A stretch of 64,000 nt of DNA from Gammaproteobacteria bacterium. Lineage in GTDB: Bacteria > Pseudomonadota > Gammaproteobacteria > Pseudomonadales > Azotimanducaceae. Each line of letters starts with the position of its first letter. The first letter of the stretch is position 1. The translations under genes and the position numbers were made by a program. Location: positions 32,508 to 96,507 of the forward strand of contig JAPPDJ010000045.1 in NCBI GenBank assembly GCA_028824555.1, in the 5' to 3' direction. The notes under the pieces are model-generated. The model saw only the letters and a program-made list of their open reading frames with translations. It was not told where the DNA came from and ran no database searches. Shown piece by piece: positions 1-8,112 of the stretch.

Positions 1-1
1 G

Positions 2-931
2 CGCCGCAACCTCTTGAGCTCCACCTTCCTCGCGATGCTGCGCGACATCCGTCGCTTCTACCACCGAGCGGCGTGCGTCGGCCAAGACGACACTCGGACG
101 CTCGCCCAGTTCCTGGCCGAAGAGCGCTTCTCCGAGAGCTTCGAGCACCGGCACCTGCTGCCCATGTGTGCCGCCATCTGGTCCGTGCCGCCCGATCGGG
201 CGCGGCAGACGCCCATCGGCCACGTCGCGCGCTTCATGGCCAACCACGGCTTGCTGCAGCTTCGAGACCGCCCGCAATGGGAAGTTGTCGAGGGCGGCTC
301 TGCCGCCTATGTGCGCGCCTTCGCGAGGCGCTTTCGGGGCTGCGTCCGCGCCTCGCAGCCGGTGCGGCGCGTGGAGCGGGACTCGGCCGGGGCCACGGTG
401 CAGACCGATGCGGGAGAAGACCGGTTCGAACACGTGGTGCTCGCCTGCCACGCCGACCAAGCGCTCGAACTCTTGGCGCCTACATCCCTCGAACGCGACG
501 TGGTGGGGGCCTTTCGCTTCCAGCCGAACCGGGCCGTGGTGCATTCCGATGCCTCGGCGATGCCGCAGCGCCGCGGCGCTTGGTCGAGCTGGAACGTCCG
601 CGCAGGCCCGAGTGGCGGGATGGAGTCCACCTATTGGATGAACCGCCTGCAGGGAATCCACTCGCCGCAGCCCTTCTTCGTCACGCTCAACCCCGAGCGG
701 CAACTGGACGGGGTTTGGGCCGAGCGCCACTACAGCCACCCGGTGTTCACGCTGGGCACGCAGTCGGCGCAGCGTCGCCGCGACGAGGTGCAGGGCGCAA
801 ACCGGACCTTTTGGTGCGGCGCGTGGTGGGGCTGGGGGTTCCACGAGGACGGCTTTCAGAGCGGCATAGAGGCCGCCCACGCGGTTGCGGCTGCAGCAGG
901 GCAGATGGGGGCGTTGGCGGATGCTCGGTGA
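2..931 (+). CDS. FAD-dependent amine-oxidase-like protein, C-terminal part (COG2907 type)
   Basis: The reading frame is already open at the window edge, so the N-terminal FAD-binding Rossmann motif lies outside and only about 309 residues are visible. The visible part has the SLERDVVGAF and FFVTLNPE stretches and a C-terminal WGWGFHEDGFQSG segment typical of the predicted NAD/FAD oxidoreductases encoded beside DUF1365 and CFA synthase genes. It overlaps the next gene by 11 bases, which indicates one operon. The family is assumed to act on membrane fatty acids together with the cyclopropane synthase; the precise reaction is not known. The assignment rests on sequence style plus the very characteristic neighbourhood. 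Confidence 0.8.
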   Translation, partial: RRNLLSSTFLAMLRDIRRFYHRAACVGQDDTRTLAQFLAEERFSESFEHRHLLPMCAAIWSVPPDRARQTPIGHVARFMANHGLLQLRDRPQWEVVEGGSAAYVRAFARRFRGCVRASQPVRRVERDSAGATVQTDAGEDRFEHVVLACHADQALELLAPTSLERDVVGAFRFQPNRAVVHSDASAMPQRRGAWSSWNVRAGPSGGMESTYWMNRLQGIHSPQPFFVTLNPERQLDGVWAERHYSHPVFTLGTQSAQRRRDEVQGANRTFWCGAWWGWGFHEDGFQSGIEAAHAVAAAAGQMGALADAR

Positions 932-1622
932 GATGGTCTGCGTCGGTGCCGTGTTTCATTCGCGCGCGGTGCCGCGGCACTTCTTCCGCTACCCGCTTTG
1001 GATGCTTTGCGTCGATGTGGAGCGCGTCCGCAGCGGCATGAGATGGTTGCTGGCGGGCGACGGTCACTTGCTGGCGCCGAATGTCGTTCGGGACCACTTG
1101 CGTCGTGTGGGCGCTGCGGCCGACGGCCGCCTGCTTGCGCTCACCGCGCCACGTTCGCTGTCCGGCAACTTCAACCCGGTGGATTTCTATCTCTGCCTCG
1201 ACGCCGGCGGCAAGGGCACGCTCACGGGCCTCGTGCTGCATGTGACCAACACGCCTTGGGGCGAACGCCATTGCTATGCCCTGAACGCAGCCTCAGCGAG
1301 CGTGGAGCCGGGTCGATACCGGTTCGAGTTCGACAAGGCGTTCCACGTCTCGCCGTTCCTGCCCGTTGCCGGCCGCTACACGCTGCGGCTCGCGATTCGC
1401 GACGGTGCCCTGGGCATCGCCATCGCTCTTGCGGGAGCCGAAGCCGTCAGCGCCCGACTGGCGCTGCGCACGCGGCCGTTGACCATGACGCGGGTGCTGG
1501 CCGCCTCGATGCGGCGCCCGGCGCAGAGCGCGACGACACTGGCGCGAATCCATTGGCAGGCGGCACGGCTGTGGCTCCGGGGAGCCGAGTTCCATGTGCA
1601 TCCGCGGCGGAGCGTTCGATGA
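921..1622 (+). CDS. DUF1365 family protein
   Basis: A protein of 233 residues that begins MLGEMVCVGAVFHSR, with the HSRAVPRHFFRYP opening and the SFNPVDFYL-like stretch (here SGNFNPVDFYLCLD) typical of DUF1365. The ATG at 921 is preferred because it overlaps the upstream stop; an in-frame ATG at 885 would extend it needlessly. It overlaps the CFA synthase start by 4 bases. DUF1365 proteins accompany COG2907 oxidoreductases and CFA synthases in many proteobacteria and are presumed to take part in fatty-acid modification. No catalytic residues are known for the family. Confidence 0.85.
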   Translation: MLGEMVCVGAVFHSRAVPRHFFRYPLWMLCVDVERVRSGMRWLLAGDGHLLAPNVVRDHLRRVGAAADGRLLALTAPRSLSGNFNPVDFYLCLDAGGKGTLTGLVLHVTNTPWGERHCYALNAASASVEPGRYRFEFDKAFHVSPFLPVAGRYTLRLAIRDGALGIAIALAGAEAVSARLALRTRPLTMTRVLAASMRRPAQSATTLARIHWQAARLWLRGAEFHVHPRRSVR

Positions 1623-2950
1623 CCGTGCGCTCACTAGGGTGGGCTAGCACGGCTGCGGTCGAGCGCGCGCTCCGGAATCTGCGTGGCGGTACGTTGCTGC
1701 TGGCGACGGCGGTGGGCACCGCGGAGTATGGTGCGGGAGCGCCGACGGTGCGCGTCACCGTGCATCAAGCCGACTTCTTTCGTCGCCTTCTGCTGCGCGG
1801 ATCCGTTGGTGCTGGCGAGAGCTACATGGATGGCGAATGGGATTGCGACGACCTGCCGGCACTGCTCCGGATCATGCTGCGCAATCGCTCGGCGCTCGAA
1901 GGCCTGGAGGGGCTCGCCTCCGTCCCCGCCGCCGTTGGCGACGCCCTCGGCCATCGGTTCCGCCGCAACACGCTGCGGGGTAGTCGCCGCAACATCCACG
2001 CGCACTACGACCTCGGCAACGATTTCTTCCGTATCTTTCTCGATCAGGGCATGAGCTACTCCTGCGCGGTGTACGACACCGGGGCGGAGTCGCTGGAGGA
2101 GGCTAGCGCGGCGAAGCTAGAGCGTCTTTGCCGCAAACTGCAGCTTGGCCCCGACGACCACCTGCTCGACGTCGGCTGCGGCTGGGGCGGTCTTGCCATC
2201 TACGCGGCAGAGCGCTTCGGCTGTCGCGTAACCGCAGTCACGGTGTCGGAGGCACAACATCGCCACGCTCGCGAGCGCGTCGCCGCGTGTGGCCTCGGCG
2301 AGCGCATCAAGGTGCTGGCCCGCGACTATCGCCGGGTGACGGGTCAGTTCGACAAGATCGTCTCGGTGGAGATGGTGGAAGCGGTGGGGCACGATCATCT
2401 CGACCGCTACTTCGCCGCCTGCTCGCACCTGCTCAAGCCAAGCGGGCTCATGGCGCTGCAGGCCATCGTCATCCGCGACAGCCGCTACCGCCGTGCCCTG
2501 CACCGGGCGGACTTCATCAAGAAGCACATCTTTCCCGGCGGCTTCATCCCCAGTGTGTCGGTGCTTACCCGCGCCGCGGCGAAGGCCGACCTCACCCTCG
2601 TGAACCTGGAGGATTTCGGCCTCGACTATGCGCGCACCTTGCGCGAGTGGCGGCTCCGTCTCGACGCTGGCGCGCATCGGCTGCCAGCGCAGCTCGCGCC
2701 ACAACAACCGTCGCCTTCGGACAACGCTTCCTGCCCCAGCCCAAGCCGCCCGGCAGCCTGTCAGCAGGCGGCTGGCTCGCGCCATCCGAAGTCCGACAAA
2801 CTCCTCGAAGAACGCTTCGTGCGCATGTGGCGCTTTTACTTCGCCTACTGCGAGGCAGGATTCGCCGAACGCGCCACCAGCGACGTGCAGATGCTGCTGG
2901 CGCCGGGGGGCTGGCGCGGGCCGGTGTGGCGTGCGCGAGGCTCGGCGTGA
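1619..2950 (+). CDS. cfa: cyclopropane-fatty-acyl-phospholipid synthase with an in-frame repeat insertion
   Basis: A 443-residue SAM-dependent enzyme that adds a methylene bridge to unsaturated phospholipid acyl chains. The SAM motif LLDVGCGWGG lies near residue 184, followed by VSVEMVEAVG, the GGFIPS segment and the terminal RMWRFYFAYCEAGF motif. The start at 1619 overlaps the DUF1365 stop (ATGA). Residues about 360-397, between HRLPAQL and LEERFVRMW, are not part of the family: they are Pro/Ser rich (PSPSDNASCPSPSRP) and encoded by a dispersed repeat also found downstream of the RNase P RNA gene. The frame remains open across the insertion and both flanking motifs are intact, so the protein may still be active. 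It overlaps the next gene by 4 bases. Confidence 0.92.
   Translation: MTVRSLGWASTAAVERALRNLRGGTLLLATAVGTAEYGAGAPTVRVTVHQADFFRRLLLRGSVGAGESYMDGEWDCDDLPALLRIMLRNRSALEGLEGLASVPAAVGDALGHRFRRNTLRGSRRNIHAHYDLGNDFFRIFLDQGMSYSCAVYDTGAESLEEASAAKLERLCRKLQLGPDDHLLDVGCGWGGLAIYAAERFGCRVTAVTVSEAQHRHARERVAACGLGERIKVLARDYRRVTGQFDKIVSVEMVEAVGHDHLDRYFAACSHLLKPSGLMALQAIVIRDSRYRRALHRADFIKKHIFPGGFIPSVSVLTRAAAKADLTLVNLEDFGLDYARTLREWRLRLDAGAHRLPAQLAPQQPSPSDNASCPSPSRPAACQQAAGSRHPKSDKLLEERFVRMWRFYFAYCEAGFAERATSDVQMLLAPGGWRGPVWRARGSA
2696..2808 (+). repeat. dispersed repeat inserted in frame in cfa
   Basis: The first 57 bases match the intergenic copy at 29280-29336 with only a handful of differences (core CCTTCGGACAACGCTTC). 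The right end AAGTCCGAC matches the arm of the GTCGGACTT...AAGTCCGAC palindrome in that copy. The coding copy keeps the frame open and encodes about 37 extra residues. Confidence 0.75.
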
Positions 2951-4089
2951 GGCAGCGAGGCACCGATCCTTTGGTGCGCTTGGCGGAGGCGGGAGGTGTG
3001 CCCGATGCGCTCGTGCGGCTCGGCATCCGCCAACTCATTCGCCGCCGCCTGCGCCAGGAGGGCGCTGGCGAAGGCCAGCAGTTCGCGCGAGCGACCGGCC
3101 GCCGCGCCCGGCGAGGTGCCCGACTTGCGGCCCGCCAGCGGCACATGCTGCGGCAGCTCGAGCGCGGCCCAATCGCCGAGCACACCGCCGCCGCCAATGC
3201 ACAGCACTACGACACGCCGCCGGCCTTCTTTGGTCAGGTGCTGGGGCCGCGCATGAAGTACAGCGCTTGCCTTTGGCCGGCGGGAACGACCACGCTGGCG
3301 CAGGCCGAGGAGCGAATGCTGGAGCTCTATGCCGAGCGGGCCGGGCTTGCCGACGGGATGCGGGTGCTGGACCTCGGCTGTGGCTGGGGTTCGTTCGCGC
3401 TTTGGCTGGCCGAGCGGCACCCGGCCTCCCGCATCGTTGCGGTGTCCAACTCGACCGAGCAGCGGGGTTACATCGCCGCAACGGCAGCCGCGGCCGGCCT
3501 CGACAACGTGGAGGCCCGCACCGCCGACGTGAACGATTTCATGCCGGATGAGCGATTCGACCGCATCGTCTCGGTGGAGATGTTCGAGCACATGCGCAAC
3601 TATGCGGAACTCTTGCGACGAATCTCGTCGTGGCTGGTGGCGGACGGTGCACTGTTCGTCCACATCTTCTGCCATCGCAGCCTTGCCTATCCGTTCGAGG
3701 CGGACGGAAGCGGCGACTGGATGGCGCGCCACTTCTTCACCGGCGGGATCATGCCGGCCCGAGACACGCTCGCGCGCTTTCAGGAGCACATGCGGTTGAC
3801 GCGAACGTGGGAGGTTTCTGGCAGCCACTACCGGCGCACCGCCCGCGCCTGGCTCGACAATCTCGACCGCAACCGTGAAGCCGCCGGCAAGGCGCTGTCG
3901 GTAGCGCTGCCCGCTAGCGCCGAGCAGGGCGAAGCGTGCATCCCGCTGCAACGCTGGCGCATGTTCTTCATGGCTTGCGAGGAACTGTTCGGCTTCAACG
4001 GTGGCAGCGAATGGCTTGTCTGTCACTATCGCTTCCAGCCTCGCCCCATCGCCAACGGCTTGCAGGGGGGAGTGCAGCCACTCTCGTAA
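2947..4089 (+). CDS. CFA-synthase-like SAM-dependent methyltransferase
   Basis: A 380-residue class I methyltransferase starting at GTG inside the cfa stop (GTGA overlap). The SAM motif VLDLGCGWGS is near residue 142, then IVSVEMFEHMRNY, and the segments HIFCHRSLAYPFE and FFTGGIMPA. The last two resemble the CFA-like methyltransferases related to plant alkaloid N-methyltransferases more than true lipid cyclopropane synthases. The substrate is unknown; its place between cfa and a sensor kinase suggests a lipid substrate. Residues about 41-56 (QQFARATGRRARRGAR) coincide with a degenerate copy of a palindromic repeat found elsewhere in the window. Confidence 0.85.
   Translation: MRQRGTDPLVRLAEAGGVPDALVRLGIRQLIRRRLRQEGAGEGQQFARATGRRARRGARLAARQRHMLRQLERGPIAEHTAAANAQHYDTPPAFFGQVLGPRMKYSACLWPAGTTTLAQAEERMLELYAERAGLADGMRVLDLGCGWGSFALWLAERHPASRIVAVSNSTEQRGYIAATAAAAGLDNVEARTADVNDFMPDERFDRIVSVEMFEHMRNYAELLRRISSWLVADGALFVHIFCHRSLAYPFEADGSGDWMARHFFTGGIMPARDTLARFQEHMRLTRTWEVSGSHYRRTARAWLDNLDRNREAAGKALSVALPASAEQGEACIPLQRWRMFFMACEELFGFNGGSEWLVCHYRFQPRPIANGLQGGVQPLS
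3069..3116 (+). repeat. degenerate family-A repeat copy inside a coding sequence
   Basis: The stretch GAAGGCCAGCAGTTCGCGC followed by AGCG and a GC-rich arm matches the intergenic copy near 23483-23510. The second hairpin is only partly preserved. It lies in the N-terminal part of the CFA-like methyltransferase. Confidence 0.4.
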
Positions 4090-4121
4090 CGCTTTAAGCG
4101 TGGCGCGCAAGGTGCGTTGGA

Positions 4122-4127
4122 AGGAGG
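4122..4127 (+). promoter_or_regulatory. ribosome binding site deciding the kinase start
   Basis: AGGAGG ends directly before an ATG at 4128 and six bases before the ATG at 4134. Only the second spacing is workable, so the kinase is started at 4134. Confidence 0.6.
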
Positions 4128-4133
4128 ATGCGA

Positions 4134-5408
4134 ATGGGTGTGCGTCGGGGGCTCAGCGCCCGCCTCGGACGGCTCTTTGCCGTGCAGCTCACGGTTATCG
4201 GCGCGGCGACCGTGGCCGGCATCTTCGCGACGCAAGCGGTGGTGGAGGACCTGCTCACGCGGCAGGCGCTGGCGCTGGAGGCCGAGCACTTCTGGCAGCG
4301 CCGAGCCGAGAACGACGGCCACCCACTGCCGGACACGGCCAACATGCGCGGCTACCTTGGCGGGTCGTCGTTGCCGGCCGATCTCGAAGGCGAGCCGCCC
4401 GGTTTCCGCCGGCTAGCGTTCGAGGGACAAAGCCGCCTCGTGCACGTTTCCGAGCGCGCCGGGGAACGGCTGTATCTCGTCTTCAACGCCGGGCAGGTGT
4501 CGGATCTCGCCTTCTATTTCGGCATCCTTCCACTGTCGGTGGTGCTGCTGCTGATGTATGTACTGCTGTTCGTGGCCTATCGCTGGTCTCGTGCCGCGCT
4601 GTCGCCCCTCGTACGCTTGGCGCGGGAGCTCGAGACGGTGGACTTCGACCGGCCCGGCGGTGTCGCGCTCCATCTCGACGCCGTTCGCACCGTCGCCGAT
4701 GCGGAAGTGGCAACGATGGTGGACGCCCTCGACCGCTTCACGAACCGGCTCGACGCCGCCATCGAGCGCGAACGCCTGTTCACCCGCGATGCCGGACACG
4801 AACTTCGCACGCCACTGGCCGTGTTCAAGGGTTCGCTGGATCTCTTGGCGCGCAACCCCGATCGTCCGTCGCACGATCAGCGGGCGCTCGCCAGGATGCG
4901 ACGCACCGCCGACGACATGGAGTCTCTGCTCGAAACCCTCCTCACCTTGGCGCACGAAGAGGCGATGGCAACCGACGTGCCGGTGCAGGTGGGCGACATC
5001 GTCGCCGAAGAGGCAGGGCGTCTCGCGGATCTTGCCGAGGAGCGCCGCAATCGCCTGACGGTGCGGGAACCCGACGGTCTGCTGGTGCTGGCGCCGGAGC
5101 CGGCCGTGCGCGTGGTGGTCGGCAATCTGCTCCGCAACGCACTCGCCTATACCGAGAATGGGGAGGTGGATGTCGGCCTGGAAGATGGGCGGCTCAGGGT
5201 CTCCGACACTGGCGTCGGCATGTCGCGGCAGGAACTCGCCCGTGCCTTTGATCCGTTCTATCGCGGCGAGAAAGGGAGAGCGATGGCGCAGGGACACGGG
5301 CTTGGACTGTCCATCGTTCGGCGGCTTACCGCGCAGTACGGCTGGACGCTTCATGCCCGCAGCAGCCCGGGACATGGCACCACGGTGGAGGTTCGGTTCT
5401 CAGAATAG
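4134..5408 (+). CDS. membrane sensor histidine kinase
   Basis: 424 residues. There is an N-terminal membrane segment (about 14-32), a short periplasmic domain, a second membrane segment (about 126-148, ILPLSVVLLLMYVLLFV), a linker, the dimerisation box with phospho-acceptor H222 in DAGHELRTPL, the N box (VVVGNLLRNAL) and G boxes (VSDTGVGM, GHGLGLSIV). It lies 44 bases after the methyltransferase on the same strand, so it probably belongs to the lipid-modification operon and may sense membrane state. No response regulator follows it; the nearest one is encoded convergently 39 bases beyond its stop. Confidence 0.92.
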   Translation: MGVRRGLSARLGRLFAVQLTVIGAATVAGIFATQAVVEDLLTRQALALEAEHFWQRRAENDGHPLPDTANMRGYLGGSSLPADLEGEPPGFRRLAFEGQSRLVHVSERAGERLYLVFNAGQVSDLAFYFGILPLSVVLLLMYVLLFVAYRWSRAALSPLVRLARELETVDFDRPGGVALHLDAVRTVADAEVATMVDALDRFTNRLDAAIERERLFTRDAGHELRTPLAVFKGSLDLLARNPDRPSHDQRALARMRRTADDMESLLETLLTLAHEEAMATDVPVQVGDIVAEEAGRLADLAEERRNRLTVREPDGLLVLAPEPAVRVVVGNLLRNALAYTENGEVDVGLEDGRLRVSDTGVGMSRQELARAFDPFYRGEKGRAMAQGHGLGLSIVRRLTAQYGWTLHARSSPGHGTTVEVRFSE

Positions 5409-5447
5409 GAGCCTGAGGCCGCAGGAATGGCGCGACAGGTTGATCCG

Positions 5448-6149
5448 TCAATCGCTGGCCGGTTGGTCGTCTGGGAAGCGCAGGCAGTAGCCGCGGCCGG
5501 GCACCGTGGTGACGATGTGCTCGGCGAAGGGGCGGTCGAGGGCTTGGCGGAGGTTGTAGATGTGGCTGCGCAGGGCGTCGCTGTGCGGCGGTTCGCCGTC
5601 CCATAGGTCGCGTTCGATGGTGCGGCGCGAGACGACGCCGGGGTGTTCGCGCAGCAAGAGCTCGAGCAGTCGGAAGGCCGTGCGCGACAGGGCAATGGGC
5701 ACGCCGCCCCGGTTGACCTCGGCGGTGTCGGCGTCGAGCACGAGGTCGGCTACTTGGTAGCGGCGCGTCAGTCCTTCGGCCCGCCGCGCCAGTGCCTCGA
5801 TCCGAGCCACGAGTTCGGGCATGTCGAAGGGCTTGACGAGATAGTCGTCGGCGCCGGCGTCAAAGCCCGTGAGCTTGTCTTCGAGCCGGTCCCGGGCCGT
5901 GAGCATGATGACGGGCGTGGCGATGCGGGCATCCTTGCGCAGCCGTTCGCAGACCTTGAGGCCATCCATGCCGGGCAGCATGACGTCGAGCACCATCACG
6001 TCGTAGGTTTCGGTGACCGCGAGATGCACCGCCACCAGACCGTCGGGCGCATAGTCCACATGGTGGCCGCAGGCTTCGAGATAGGCGCCGGTGGTCTCGG
6101 CGAGCTCGGCGTGGTCCTCCGCCAGCAGGATGTCCAGGCTCCGGCTCAC
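5448..6149 (-). CDS. OmpR/PhoB-family response regulator
   Basis: 233 residues. The receiver domain has the acidic pair in AEDHAEL, phospho-acceptor D55 in VMVLDVMLPG and the K in LVKPFDM. A C-terminal winged helix follows with SDALRSHIYNLRQAL and TTVPGRGYCLRF. The start is the GTG overlapping the upstream acyltransferase stop by 4 bases; longer in-frame extensions run through the acyltransferase gene. It is the plausible partner of the convergent kinase at 4134-5408. Target genes cannot be read from the sequence. Confidence 0.92.
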   Translation of the reverse strand: MSRSLDILLAEDHAELAETTGAYLEACGHHVDYAPDGLVAVHLAVTETYDVMVLDVMLPGMDGLKVCERLRKDARIATPVIMLTARDRLEDKLTGFDAGADDYLVKPFDMPELVARIEALARRAEGLTRRYQVADLVLDADTAEVNRGGVPIALSRTAFRLLELLLREHPGVVSRRTIERDLWDGEPPHSDALRSHIYNLRQALDRPFAEHIVTTVPGRGYCLRFPDDQPASD

Positions 6150-7006
6150 GCAGGCTTCTCCGCCGCCGAGCCCGCCAAGGCCGAACGCAAGAGCGCGTCC
6201 TTTTCCGCCCAACGCCGCGTGAGCCAAGGCTTGGCCCCTTCGCTGGCGATGACGGCGGCTGGCGTTGCCTGCACCACCACGCCAATCGGTCCGCATAGAC
6301 CGGCAAGGAAATGCCAGAACAGCGGTGCCGGCCGCGGCTCGCGATAGACGATCGCCACATCCACCACCGTCACCGGCAACGGTTCGAGTGCCGCGAGGAT
6401 TGCGGCGAAACCGCCAACCCGAGGCGGCAGCAACCGTTCGAGAGCGGCGCCGGGATCGCGCTTGGTCTCGCGGAAGCGAGTTCCCTCAACGAACGCCAGC
6501 ATTGCCGCCGGCGCATCGGCAAGGCCGGCGCAGGCTTCGCGGATGCGCTCGATATCGCCTCCGTTCCGCTGTGTCCTCTGGCCGCCGGCGCGGCGCCGCA
6601 GCATCGGGAAGTCGAAGGCGAGGAAGATGAGCCCCAGCACCGGAATCCACGCCAGTTCTCGCTTGCAGAGGAACTTCAGGATCGGGCCTCGGCGGGAAAC
6701 GACGCTTTGCAGGACGAAGATGTCGGCCCACGAGACGTGGTTGGAGATGACGACGCAGGTCTCGTCGGCATTGAGTTCCAGCGCCGGTTGCTGCCAGGAC
6801 GCGCCGGATACGGTGCCGAGCCACCAGTCGTCCACGGTCACGGCGGCGCGATACACGTCGGCGGCACGGCGGGCGAGCCAAGGGCGCATGGGCGGCACGA
6901 GCAACTTAAGCGGGAACAGGAGGAGCAGTGGCACGCACCACACAAGCAGGTTCAGCGCGATGGCGACTAGGGCTACGGTGGCCTTGGCATGTTGGCCGGC
7001 GGTCAT
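6146..7006 (-). CDS. 1-acyl-sn-glycerol-3-phosphate acyltransferase family protein
   Basis: 286 residues of the PlsC superfamily. The HX4D catalytic box is SNHVSWADI and the acyl-acceptor box is FVEGTRF. An N-terminal membrane helix (VALVAIALNLLVWCVPLLLL) anchors it to the inner membrane, where it should transfer acyl chains to lysophospholipid-type acceptors. It overlaps DUF1295 upstream (ATGA) and the response regulator downstream (GTGA), so the three genes form one operon. A paralogue with the same layout lies at 62828-63673. The exact acceptor is uncertain. Confidence 0.85.
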   Translation of the reverse strand: MTAGQHAKATVALVAIALNLLVWCVPLLLLFPLKLLVPPMRPWLARRAADVYRAAVTVDDWWLGTVSGASWQQPALELNADETCVVISNHVSWADIFVLQSVVSRRGPILKFLCKRELAWIPVLGLIFLAFDFPMLRRRAGGQRTQRNGGDIERIREACAGLADAPAAMLAFVEGTRFRETKRDPGAALERLLPPRVGGFAAILAALEPLPVTVVDVAIVYREPRPAPLFWHFLAGLCGPIGVVVQATPAAVIASEGAKPWLTRRWAEKDALLRSALAGSAAEKPA

Positions 7007-7875
7007 CGGCGCGGCGGCAACGGCAACAGCATGGGCGTGCGCTCGCGATAGCGGCGATAGGCGGCGTCCTCCCCCCAACGCTTCTTGGCGCGCGCATCGA
7101 GCAGGGGAATGCCGCTGACGAAGGTGAGCTGCAGGCCGATCAGGAGGGGCGAAAGCAAGGTGGCAAGCTGCCAGCCTTGCAGCGCCGGCGCCGCGGCCAG
7201 CGCCACCCCGCACCAAAGCAGTATTTCGCCGAGATAGTTCGGGTGGCGGCACCAGGCCCAGAGTCCGGTATCGATGAAGCGCTCGGCGTTCTCCGGGCGC
7301 ATGCGGAAACGCCGCTTTTGCTCGTCGGCAAGCACTTCGATGGCGAAGCCAGCCAGCCACAGCGCCGCGCCGGCGAGCAACCAGCCATCGAGGCCCGGCG
7401 CCGCGGCCGGCGACGTGATGGCCGCCAGCGCCGGCGCACAGGCAAGTGACACCCACGCGCCCTGCAGCGTCCAGGTCATCAGGAACGCCGGCAGCCGCGC
7501 TTTCAGCCGGTCGAACCGGCGATCCGCACCCGTGCGGCGAATGCGAAGGAACAGGAAGAGGCCCAGGCGCACTGCCCACACCGCCACAAACGCGGCGAGC
7601 AAGCCGCTGCGGAGATCGACGGCACCCGATGCCAAGAGCGCCACGACCAGGACGGTCAAGTAGGTCGTAGAACCGGTGAGGTCGAAGAAGTGCTCCGAAC
7701 GCGAGAGCCACGCCGGCACGAAGGCCAGCCACTGCATGGCGTAGGCGATGACCACACACCAGGCAAACACGGGCAGCGCGCCCCAGCGGCTGCCGCCATC
7801 TCCTCCGGCCAGGGCGACCGAGAGGCCCACGAGGATCGCGCCAGCGACCCCCAGCCACGCGGTCAGTCGATTCAC
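7003..7875 (-). CDS. DUF1295 integral membrane protein (steroid-5-alpha-reductase-like superfamily)
   Basis: 290 residues with about seven predicted membrane helices and the diagnostic C-terminal CRHPNYLGEILLW motif of the DUF1295/isoprenylcysteine methyltransferase/steroid reductase superfamily. The start is GTG at 7875, preceded by GAGAGG; longer frames extend into the divergent intergenic region without support. DUF1295 genes recur in CFA-type loci like the one at 0-5 kb, where they are thought to modify fatty acids. No substrate can be assigned. Confidence 0.85.
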   Translation of the reverse strand: MNRLTAWLGVAGAILVGLSVALAGGDGGSRWGALPVFAWCVVIAYAMQWLAFVPAWLSRSEHFFDLTGSTTYLTVLVVALLASGAVDLRSGLLAAFVAVWAVRLGLFLFLRIRRTGADRRFDRLKARLPAFLMTWTLQGAWVSLACAPALAAITSPAAAPGLDGWLLAGAALWLAGFAIEVLADEQKRRFRMRPENAERFIDTGLWAWCRHPNYLGEILLWCGVALAAAPALQGWQLATLLSPLLIGLQLTFVSGIPLLDARAKKRWGEDAAYRRYRERTPMLLPLPPRR

Positions 7876-8112
7876 GCCCCGCCTCTCACTTTCGTCCGTT
7901 TGGGGCCGATGGCGATGCGAAGCTTCGGTTTCACGACTGCTTTGTACCGCGTTGCGCACCGAATTGCGACTCTGCGGGAAGTGGCCATCGGCAGCTTGAG
8001 GGCGAAAGCGAGCACGAGAGTTCCCTATGGCGGCTTGGCCGGGGCAATGAGCCTTGCCGAAGACGCCAAGGTGCCGGTTTGACATCGACCTGCGGGCTAT
8101 GGACAGTTGCAA

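Noticed and set aside
998..1618. N-terminal extension of the CFA synthase frame
   Set aside because: Overlaps DUF1365 completely, and conserved CFA sequence begins only after ATG 1619.
7007..7858. Long N-terminal extension of the acyltransferase frame
   Set aside because: It is the mirror of the DUF1295 gene; the acyltransferase begins at ATG 7006 with an ATGA overlap.
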